NCBI GenBank assembly: GCA_020427865.1 | Contig: JAGQNX010000088.1 | Location: forward strand, 1 to 9,380 | Direction: 5' to 3' | Length of the DNA: 9,380 nucleotides | DNA from: a candidate division WWE3 bacterium | GTDB taxonomy: Bacteria; Patescibacteriota; WWE3; UBA101185; UBA10185 | Shown: positions 1-5,780 of the stretch, piece after piece | How the letters are laid out: each line of letters starts with the position of its first letter | How positions within the stretch are numbered: position 1 is the first letter of the stretch | Translations under genes and position numbers: made by a program | Notes under the pieces: generated by a model | Databases searched by the model: none | What the model was told of the DNA's origin: nothing | The model's input: the letters and a program-made list of their open reading frames with translations, nothing else

Positions 1-574
1 CATTAACAGCTGAAATTACGCTATAGGCATTTAGATTTGCGACATCTTCAACATTTACACAAGCAATATTATTTAAACTCTTAAATACATTGGTATTAAC
101 TCGGTTATCAATAACGAAAAGTACATTTCTATTTAAGGAAAGTTTATTAAGAAACTCAACAAATACTTTAGTCTTTGGTGTTTCCATAGAAACATTTTCT
201 AATATCAAAATTTTGTTTTCCGATGCACGCAGTGAAAGACTTTGTAGTAAAGCTTTTACCTTTAATTTTTTTGAAATAGATAAATTCCAGCTTTTTGGTT
301 GAGGACCATGAACAATACCACCAGTACGCCATATAGGGCTACGTTTTTGGCCATGACGTGCACGACCGGAACCTTTTTGACGCCAAGGTTTCTTACCACT
401 ACCAGAGACTTCGGCTCTATTTTTTGTAGAAGAGGTTCCCTGACGTTGATTGTGTAGATATACACGTACATATTGACTAAGTAATGCAACGTTAGGAACT
501 AATTTAATTATAGAGTCTGAGATCTCGATGTCGGATATTTCTTTTGCGTTTATGTCTAAAACTTTAAGCTTCAT
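1..574 (-). CDS. rplD: 50S ribosomal protein L4 (uL4), 3' end cut off by window edge
   Basis: Primary 23S rRNA-binding protein of the large subunit; its long loop lines the peptide exit tunnel. In E. coli it also represses its own S10 operon. The ATG at 574-572 opens a frame of 191 residues with no stop before the window edge. The family is usually about 205 residues, so roughly 15 are missing. Residues 56-92 carry the diagnostic extended loop, with the pieces GSGKKPWRQKGSGRARHG and TGGIVHGP, rich in Lys, Arg and Gly. The C-terminal alpha/beta part follows, ending near the LNAYSV segment that aligns with LNVYDV of E. coli. A strong Shine-Dalgarno AAAGGAG (585-579) lies 4 nt before the ATG, inside the end of rplC. 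The start overlaps the rplC stop by 11 nt, which suggests translational coupling. Identification is by family recall; no search was run. Confidence 0.95.
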   Translation of the reverse strand, partial: MKLKVLDINAKEISDIEISDSIIKLVPNVALLSQYVRVYLHNQRQGTSSTKNRAEVSGSGKKPWRQKGSGRARHGQKRSPIWRTGGIVHGPQPKSWNLSISKKLKVKALLQSLSLRASENKILILENVSMETPKTKVFVEFLNKLSLNRNVLFVIDNRVNTNVFKSLNNIACVNVEDVANLNAYSVISAVN

Positions 575-1004
575 GAGACTCCTTTGAATATATAATTTCT
601 ACTTTGGAATTACGTGCACCAGGTACAGGACCAGAAACCATTATTATATTTGAATCCACGCCCATAATTACAACATTATTAAGAGTGATTTTATAATTAC
701 CATGTCTACCAGCCATCTTTTTACCTTTAAAAACTTTACTTGGGGTTTGGGCACCAATAGAACCCGCAGCACGAGGCTTATCAGATTGACCACGTGTAGC
801 CTGTTGTCCAGAAAAATTCCATTTTTTCATAACACCTGTAAAACCTTTACCTTTAGATGTACCAACTAATGTAACAATTGAACCAACTTGTTCAGATTTT
901 ATGTTGTTTTCAACAGAAATAAGAGTAACAGGACATACCTTACCTGAGGCATCAAAAATCTGTGTCATATTTAGTTTTTTTCCTATTACTTTTACTTGTT
1001 CCAT
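564..1004 (-). CDS. rplC: 50S ribosomal protein L3 (uL3), unusually short form
   Basis: Early-assembly protein of the large subunit, whose central finger reaches toward the peptidyl transferase centre. The 146-residue product keeps the N-terminal strand (IGKKLNMTQIF, residues 7-17), the conserved GTSKGKGFTG (48-57), the finger tip region KKWNF (60-64), and VFKGKKMAGRHG (91-102), then the C-terminal PVPGA (127-131). Bacterial L3 is normally about 205-215 residues. Here only about 11 residues separate VENNI (31-35) from LVGTSKGKGF, where E. coli has about 75, so some 60 residues of the outer beta-barrel are absent. The reading frame is clean on both sides, so this looks like a real internal deletion rather than a frameshift. 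The ATG at 1004 has only a weak AAAGA upstream and sits about 10 nt after a terminator-like hairpin. The 3' end overlaps rplD. Confidence 0.93.
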   Translation of the reverse strand: MEQVKVIGKKLNMTQIFDASGKVCPVTLISVENNIKSEQVGSIVTLVGTSKGKGFTGVMKKWNFSGQQATRGQSDKPRAAGSIGAQTPSKVFKGKKMAGRHGNYKITLNNVVIMGVDSNIIMVSGPVPGARNSKVEIIYSKESHEA

Positions 1005-1013
1005 TTTGTCTTT

Positions 1014-1037
1014 AAAAAATGCGCCTTAGGCGCATTT
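1014..1037 (-). terminator. Intrinsic terminator or attenuator hairpin just before rplC
   Basis: On the transcribed strand a perfect 9-bp stem, AAATGCGCC pairing with GGCGCATTT around a 3-nt TAA loop (1037-1017), runs into six consecutive T (1019-1014). The inner part of the stem is GC-rich in otherwise AT-rich DNA. This is textbook Rho-independent form in the minus orientation; on the plus strand no T-run follows. It closes only about 10 nt upstream of the rplC ATG. It could therefore end the rpoC-to-rpsJ transcript, or act as a regulated attenuator controlling rplC-rplD. Termination efficiency cannot be judged from sequence alone. Confidence 0.75.
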
Positions 1038-1135
1038 GTAAAACCTAATCTATGCATGTTTCCTAAACGGAAACGATAGCTATTTTAACAATATTTTTAA
1101 TATATTTAAACACTTTTGGACAGATTAATGTTTTC
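1038..1135 (-). promoter_or_regulatory. Leader region between rpsJ and rplC with second small hairpin and weak candidate promoter
   Basis: This AT-rich stretch follows the rpsJ stop and precedes the terminator-like hairpin. It contains a 6-bp inverted repeat, GTTTCC and GGAAAC around GTTTA on the minus strand (1074-1058). A weak sigma-70-like pair lies just upstream: TTTAAA (1110-1105), 17-nt spacer, TAAAAT (1087-1082), each hexamer matching consensus at only four or five positions. If used, transcription would begin close to 1075, at the first hairpin arm, giving a leader of about 70 nt with two hairpins before rplC. TTAGG segments at the first hairpin and at 1049-1045 could pair with CCTAA in the terminator stem-loop. 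The hairpin is seen directly; the promoter and alternative pairing are weak inferences. Confidence 0.3.
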
Positions 1136-1456
1136 TTACATTTTAATAGATATACCAACACCAGAAGGAAGATTCAAGCTAGATAGACTTTCTATCGTAG
1201 CACCTGTAGGATTTTGGATATCAATTAATCTTTTGTGTGTTCTCAATTCAAAAGTTTCACGTGATCTCTTGTCGATATGCGGACCTCTTATAACAGTATA
1301 ACGTTCTGTTTTAGTAGGTAGTGGAACAGGGCCCACTACTTGGGCACCTGTTCTCACTGCAGTTTCTATGATCTTAGAGGAGCTAAGATCGATAACACGA
1401 CTATCGTAGCCTTTAAGCTTTATTCTAATTCTTGAACTATTGCTTGAAGTTGTCAT
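1136..1456 (-). CDS. rpsJ: 30S ribosomal protein S10 (uS10)
   Basis: Small-subunit head protein that also acts as the NusE partner of NusB and NusG in transcription antitermination and transcription-translation coupling. The 106-residue product has normal family length (about 102-106). It shows the family path RIRIKLKGYDSRVID (9-23), the conserved GPVPLPTK (42-49) and TERYTVIRGPHIDKRSRE (50-67), and the FELRTHKRLIDI block (69-80). It starts 14 nt after the tuf stop, with no recognisable Shine-Dalgarno in the gap, so re-initiation coupled to tuf translation is likely. Downstream lies a 131-nt gap ending in a terminator-like hairpin, so S10 is here grouped with the str genes rather than with rplC-rplD. 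Confidence 0.97.
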   Translation of the reverse strand: MTTSSNSSRIRIKLKGYDSRVIDLSSSKIIETAVRTGAQVVGPVPLPTKTERYTVIRGPHIDKRSRETFELRTHKRLIDIQNPTGATIESLSSLNLPSGVGISIKM

Positions 1457-1470
1457 GCTAAATACTATTG

Positions 1471-2646
1471 TTAGTTAACTTTAGTAACTACTCCTGCTCC
1501 TACAGTTTGACCACCCTCACGAATAGCGAATCTAAGACCTTCTTCTATTGCTACTGGGGTAATCAATTTAACACTAATTGTAACGTTATCACCTGGAAGG
1601 ACCATTTCTGTGCCTTCAGCAAGTGTAATTTCACCAGTTACATCGGTAGTTCTTAAGTAGAATTGTGGGCGATAACCACTAAAGAATGGTTTGTGACGTC
1701 CACCTTCTTCTTTAGAAAGAATGTAAACTTCTGCTTCGAATGAGGTTTTTGGAGCTACAGAGCCTGGAGCTGCTAAAACTTGACCTCTTTCAATATCTTC
1801 TCTACCAAGACCTCTTAATAAAATACCTACGTTATCACCTGCTTGACCTTCATTAAGCTGCTTTTTAAACATTTCAACACCTGTTACTATTGTTTTTTGA
1901 GTATCACGTATACCAATTGCTTCCACTTCTTCACCTACTACAACTTTACCTCTTTCAATTCTACCAGTTGCAACAGTACCTCTACCTTTAATAGAAAATA
2001 CGTCTTCGATAGGCATTAAAAATGGCTTATCCAAATCACGTACAGGGTCTGGGACATGTTCGTCTACAGTGCTCATTAGTTCCATAATCTTTTCTGCATA
2101 TGCGGCGTCACCTTCTAAAGCTTTAAGTGCAGATCCACGTACAATAGGAGTGTTTTCACCATCGAAACCATATTTGGTTAAGAGTTCACGTACTTCAAGT
2201 TCTACTAGCTCTAAAAGTTCTTCATCCTCTACCATGTCGCATTTATTTAAAAATACAACAACAGCAGGAACGTTTACTTGTTTAGCTAATAATATGTGTT
2301 CACGAGTTTGAGGCATTGGACCATCTGGAGCTGATACAACTAAAATAGCACCATCCATTTGAGCGGCACCTGTGATCATGTTTTTAATATAATCAGCGTG
2401 TCCTGGTGCATCAATGTGTGCATAGTGACGCTTAGTTGTTTCATACTCTACGTGAGTAATATTAATTGTAATACCGCGAGCTCTTTCTTCTGGAGCCTTG
2501 TCGATATTTTCGAATGCGGTCGCTTGTGCGAGACCATGATCAGCAAGCACTTTAGTTATAGCTGCTGTAAGTGTAGTTTTACCGTGGTCGACGTGACCAA
2601 TAGTACCTACGTTAACATGTGGTTTTGTTCTTTCAAATACTGCCAT
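1471..2646 (-). CDS. tuf: Translation elongation factor EF-Tu
   Basis: GTPase that carries aminoacyl-tRNA to the ribosomal A site. The 391-residue product has normal length (about 393-400). The G domain shows G1 GHVDHGKT (17-24), the switch I RGITI (57-61), G3 DAPGHADY (79-86) with the catalytic His82, G4 NKCD (134-137) and G5 GSALKAL (171-177). Domains II and III follow from about residue 205, including GRGTVATGRIERG and the C-terminal GGQTVGAGVV. The G3 motif reads DAPGH where most bacteria have DCPGH. The ATG at 2646 is preceded by AGAAAGG (2658-2652) at 5-nt spacing, the best ribosome-binding match in the window beside rplD. A 132-nt gap with two hairpins separates it from fusA, so independent or enhanced expression is plausible for this abundant protein. 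Confidence 0.98.
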   Translation of the reverse strand: MAVFERTKPHVNVGTIGHVDHGKTTLTAAITKVLADHGLAQATAFENIDKAPEERARGITINITHVEYETTKRHYAHIDAPGHADYIKNMITGAAQMDGAILVVSAPDGPMPQTREHILLAKQVNVPAVVVFLNKCDMVEDEELLELVELEVRELLTKYGFDGENTPIVRGSALKALEGDAAYAEKIMELMSTVDEHVPDPVRDLDKPFLMPIEDVFSIKGRGTVATGRIERGKVVVGEEVEAIGIRDTQKTIVTGVEMFKKQLNEGQAGDNVGILLRGLGREDIERGQVLAAPGSVAPKTSFEAEVYILSKEEGGRHKPFFSGYRPQFYLRTTDVTGEITLAEGTEMVLPGDNVTISVKLITPVAIEEGLRFAIREGGQTVGAGVVTKVN

Positions 2647-2778
2647 GTCAACCTTTCTTTTAAAATTAATTAACTATCATTTAAGCAAAGTAAAAATGTG
2701 ATAACACATTTCATCCAACTCACAGGTAAATATACCTGTACCGTGCGATTTACAGTTAAACAGATTATTGCAACAAAA
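2647..2778 (-). promoter_or_regulatory. fusA-tuf intergenic region with two inverted repeats
   Basis: This 132-nt non-coding gap holds two adjacent perfect 7-bp inverted repeats. The first is ACAGGTA and TACCTGT around a 4-nt spacer (2739-2722). The second is AAATGTG and CACATTT around TTAT (2711-2694), followed by a short T-run, which makes it a weak terminator or attenuator candidate. A poor sigma-70-like pair, TTATCA (2704-2699), 17 nt, AATGAT (2681-2676), would place a start about 20 nt before the tuf ATG. Alternatively TATATT (2733-2728) inside the first repeat could be a -10 element overlapping an operator-like palindrome. The repeats are seen directly; their function is inference. Bacteria often have extra tuf expression signals between fusA and tuf. 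Confidence 0.4.
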
Positions 2779-4860
2779 TCAAGCGTTTTTACGTGCTATC
2801 TCTTGTGCAATATTTGCTGGAACTTCCGCATAATGTGATGGTTCCATTGTAAAATTTGCACGACCTTGTGTAAGCCCTCTTAGTTCAGTTGCGTAACCAA
2901 ACATTTCTGCTAAAGGTACTTTAGCATCTATGGCAACAGCTTTACCACGGGATTCGTTGCCTTCTATTTGACCACGTTTACTTGAGAGATTACCAATAAC
3001 ATCACCCATAAATTCTTCAGGAGTTACAACCTCCACAGACATTATAGGTTCTAATAAGTAAGGGTCAGCACTACGTTGAGCACCCTTAAAAGCCTCGGAA
3101 GCTGCAAGTTTAAATGCAATTTCTGAAGAGTCTACTTCATGAAATGACCCATCTGTTAGAGTAACTTTGTAGTCTACAACCGGATAGCCTGCAATTATAC
3201 CGCTTTGGGAAGCTTCTTTGATTCCTTTTTCTACAGCAGGTATATATTCACGTGGAATAGAACCGCCTACTATTTTATCTTCAAATTCAGAACCTTCACC
3301 AGGGGCTTTGGGTTCCATGGTAATAACAACATGCCCATATTGACCACGTCCACCAGATTGTCTAATATACTTACCTTCCTTATCAACGGATTTTCTAATA
3401 GTTTCTCTATATGCAACCTGAGGTCTACCAGTATTTACTTCAACTTTGAATTCTCTTTTTAAACGATCCACTATAACTTCTAAATGTAATTCTCCCATGC
3501 CGTATATTAATGTTTCACCTGTTTCAGGATTACTATTTAACTGTAATGTAGGATCTTCTTCTGTAAGACGTTTTAAAGCCATACCTAACTTATCACGGTC
3601 ATTTTTAGTTTTAGGTTCAATTACTTTACCTATAACAGGCTCTGCAAAGCTAATGGATTCTAGCACCACTGGATTAGTATCATTTGTTAAGGTATCACCA
3701 GTAATGGCTTCTAAGCCAATAGCAGCAGCAATCTCACCAGCTCTAACTTCTTTCACTTCTTCTCTGTGGTTAGCATGCATTAATAAAATACGTCCAACAC
3801 GCTCTTTCTTTTCTTGTGTGGAATTATAAATATAAGAACCTGATTGTAATGTTCCAGAATATACACGGAAGTAGGTAAGTCTACCTACAAAAGGATCTGA
3901 TTGGATTTTAAAAGCCAAACCTACAAAATCCGAGTCATCATCTGCAATAATAGTTGCTTCCTCATTTGATTTAGAATTGGTGGCACGTACAGGAGGTACA
4001 TCTTTAGGAGACGGAAGGTATGAAATCACACCATCTAATACTTTTTGAACACCCACGTTTGCGAGAGATGCACCGCAATATATCGGATAGATCTCGGTAT
4101 TTATAGTCATTTTTCGGAGTGCAGCTTGTAACTCACTAACAGCGAGTTCGGTACCACCTAAATATTTTTCTAAAAGGGTATCATCTGATTCAGCTAGCTT
4201 CTCAACTAAGGTCATGCGATATTCAGATGCTTTTTCGAGCATGTCTTCAGGCACAGAAACCTCTACGACCTCTACACCGTTTGTGCCTTGAAATTCATAT
4301 GCTTTCATTGTTAAAAGATCGATAATATTTTTGAATTCGTTTTCTCTTCCAATAGGTAATTGAACAGGAATAGCTTTATCTGTAAGTCTTTCTTTTATAG
4401 AATCGATAGTCATATAAAAGTCTCCACCTATTTTATCAAGCTTATTTACAAAGCAAAGTAATGGAACATGATATTTTTCTGCTTGACGCCATACTGTTTC
4501 TGTTTGGGGTTCTACACCTTGTGAGCCATCTAATAACACAACTCCACCATCCAAAACTCTTAGCGAGCGTTCAACTTCCGCTGTAAAATCTACGTGTCCA
4601 GGAGTGTCTATAATGTTGATACGATGATCCTGCCAAAAGCATGTTGTAGCAGCAGATGTTATAGTAATCCCTCTTTCCTGTTCTTGCTCCATCCAGTCCA
4701 TTTGCGCAGCTCCTTCATGAACTTCCCCAATCTTATGAGATCTACCTGTATAAAATAGTACGCGTTCAGTGGTAGTAGTTTTACCAGCATCAACATGGGC
4801 AATAATACCAATGTTTCTAATCTTATCTAGAGGATATTCTTTTGTAGCAGTTTTTGACAT
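2779..4860 (-). CDS. fusA: Translation elongation factor EF-G
   Basis: Ribosomal translocase GTPase, also acting with RRF in recycling. The 693-residue product has normal length (about 690-704). Domain I shows G1 AHVDAGKT (21-28), switch I ERGIT (62-66), G3 DTPGHVDF (85-92), G4 NKLD (139-142) and a G5 region CGASLA (262-267), where the family usually has CGSAF. Domain II spans about 290-395, domain III contains GMGELHLE (454-461), domain IV begins near GRPQVAYRET (478-487) and its tip loop DGSFHEVDSSE (570-580) keeps the conserved His574. Domain V follows from about 605. Start ATG at 4860 has AAGGA (4870-4866) at 5-nt spacing. It lies 38 nt after rpsG and ends on TGA. It is a classical EF-G, not the RF3, LepA or TetM type. 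Confidence 0.98.
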   Translation of the reverse strand: MSKTATKEYPLDKIRNIGIIAHVDAGKTTTTERVLFYTGRSHKIGEVHEGAAQMDWMEQEQERGITITSAATTCFWQDHRINIIDTPGHVDFTAEVERSLRVLDGGVVLLDGSQGVEPQTETVWRQAEKYHVPLLCFVNKLDKIGGDFYMTIDSIKERLTDKAIPVQLPIGRENEFKNIIDLLTMKAYEFQGTNGVEVVEVSVPEDMLEKASEYRMTLVEKLAESDDTLLEKYLGGTELAVSELQAALRKMTINTEIYPIYCGASLANVGVQKVLDGVISYLPSPKDVPPVRATNSKSNEEATIIADDDSDFVGLAFKIQSDPFVGRLTYFRVYSGTLQSGSYIYNSTQEKKERVGRILLMHANHREEVKEVRAGEIAAAIGLEAITGDTLTNDTNPVVLESISFAEPVIGKVIEPKTKNDRDKLGMALKRLTEEDPTLQLNSNPETGETLIYGMGELHLEVIVDRLKREFKVEVNTGRPQVAYRETIRKSVDKEGKYIRQSGGRGQYGHVVITMEPKAPGEGSEFEDKIVGGSIPREYIPAVEKGIKEASQSGIIAGYPVVDYKVTLTDGSFHEVDSSEIAFKLAASEAFKGAQRSADPYLLEPIMSVEVVTPEEFMGDVIGNLSSKRGQIEGNESRGKAVAIDAKVPLAEMFGYATELRGLTQGRANFTMEPSHYAEVPANIAQEIARKNA

Positions 4861-4898
4861 ATATTTCCTTAATTTTTTATATCAACTTTATTTGAAAA

Positions 4899-5363
4899 TC
4901 AAATTCTAAAATGCGCAAAGGCTTTATTTGAATCAGCCATTTTGTGTGTTTCATCTCGTTTTTTAATAGAGGCACCAATACCATCATTAGCATCACGTAA
5001 CTCTTCATATAAGCATTTATCCATGGATTTTCCAGCTTTATTTCTTGCAGAGGATACTATCCAACGTAAAGCTAAAGCTTCTGCACGTTCGTGTTTTACG
5101 GGCATAGGTACTTGATAGGTAGCACCACCAACTCTACGTGAACGTACTTCTTGTTTTGGCATAACATTCCTAATAGCCGCTTCAAATATTTCTACAGCTT
5201 CTTTTTTGTCTTCACTTAGTTTGGCAACTGCAGTATGGACTAATTTTTCAGCGGTAGCTTTTTTACCATCGAGCATTACAACGTTTATAAAACGAGTCAT
5301 TACTCTAGATTTGTAAATTGGATCCGGATTTATTACTCTTTTTTTAGCTCTTTTTGCTCTCAT
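4899..5363 (-). CDS. rpsG: 30S ribosomal protein S7 (uS7)
   Basis: Primary 16S rRNA-binding protein that nucleates assembly of the small-subunit head and contacts the E-site tRNA. The 154-residue product is of normal length (about 155-178). Family signatures include the basic N-terminus, RFINVVMLDGKK (24-35), the RSRRVGGATYQVP beta-hairpin region (74-86), and the C-terminal KKRDETHKMADSNKAFAHFR, which ends in Ile where many homologues end in Trp. The ATG overlaps the rpsL TAA by one base (TAATG), so translation is coupled to rpsL; GAAAGG lies about 10 nt upstream inside rpsL. It ends on TGA at the family's usual end point, which supports UGA being a stop codon in this organism. Confidence 0.97.
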   Translation of the reverse strand: MRAKRAKKRVINPDPIYKSRVMTRFINVVMLDGKKATAEKLVHTAVAKLSEDKKEAVEIFEAAIRNVMPKQEVRSRRVGGATYQVPMPVKHERAEALALRWIVSSARNKAGKSMDKCLYEELRDANDGIGASIKKRDETHKMADSNKAFAHFRI

Positions 5364-5776
5364 TATGCTTTAGCCTTTCTGGTTCCGTATAAAGATCTGG
5401 AACGCTTTCTATTCTTAACACCTTGTAAGTCATATTTACCACGTACACAAGTATACTTAACACCTGCTAAGTCCTTAACACGACCCCCACGTACAAGAAC
5501 TACAGAGTGCTCTTGTAGTGAATGGCCTTCTCCAGGAATGTAGGCAGTAACTTCTTTACCGTTAGACAATCTAACTCTCGCAACTTTACGTAACGCTGAG
5601 TTAGGCTTTTTAGGTGTCATTGTTTTAACCTGCAAACAGACCCCACGCTTAAAAGGAGACTCAAAAGATTTTGGACGTCTCTCTAGCGTAGAGTAAAGAA
5701 ACGAAAGCGCAGGAGTACTTGCTTTTTTGTCCTTGTTTTTTCTACCTTTTCGTAATAATTGATTAATAGTTGGCAT
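5363..5776 (-). CDS. rpsL: 30S ribosomal protein S12 (uS12)
   Basis: Decoding-centre protein of the small subunit. I place the start at the ATG at 5776, giving 137 residues beginning MPTINQLLRKGR, which matches the family start. An ATG 36 nt further upstream would add 12 unrelated residues and overlap rpoC. The product keeps TPKKPNSALRKVARVRLSNG (54-73), PGEGHSLQEHSVVLVRGGRV (81-100) and the C-terminal RSLYG. Length fits the long type also found in Firmicutes, with about 15 extra residues before KRGVC (43-47) compared with E. coli. Lys57 and Lys101 correspond to the classical streptomycin-site lysines. The loop reads KDLAG (101-105) where nearly all S12 proteins have KDLPG. It begins 4 nt after the rpoC stop with only a weak GAAGA upstream, so coupling to rpoC translation is likely. 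Confidence 0.96.
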   Translation of the reverse strand: MPTINQLLRKGRKNKDKKASTPALSFLYSTLERRPKSFESPFKRGVCLQVKTMTPKKPNSALRKVARVRLSNGKEVTAYIPGEGHSLQEHSVVLVRGGRVKDLAGVKYTCVRGKYDLQGVKNRKRSRSLYGTRKAKA

Positions 5777-5780
5777 ATAA

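Noticed and set aside
262..489. Minus-strand frame of 75 residues inside rplD
   Set aside because: It is a different frame of the rplD coding region; the real frame encodes the recognisable L4 loop.
2407..2409. EF-Tu G3 motif DAPGH instead of DCPGH
   Set aside because: The cysteine is not catalytic and this position varies in other EF-Tu proteins; the His82 and other GTPase motifs are intact.
2666..2673. TTAATTAA palindrome upstream of tuf
   Set aside because: Short AT-only palindromes are expected by chance in AT-rich intergenic DNA.
4899..4901. Possible reassignment of UGA (Gly or Trp), considered because of the Patescibacteria-like character
   Set aside because: rpsG and fusA end on UGA at the usual family end points and no in-frame UGA occurs in the other genes, so the standard code fits.
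5652..5720. About 15 extra residues before KRGVC in S12 relative to E. coli, first taken as a novel insertion
   Set aside because: The same long form occurs in Firmicutes such as B. subtilis (about 138 residues), so it is an ordinary length variant.
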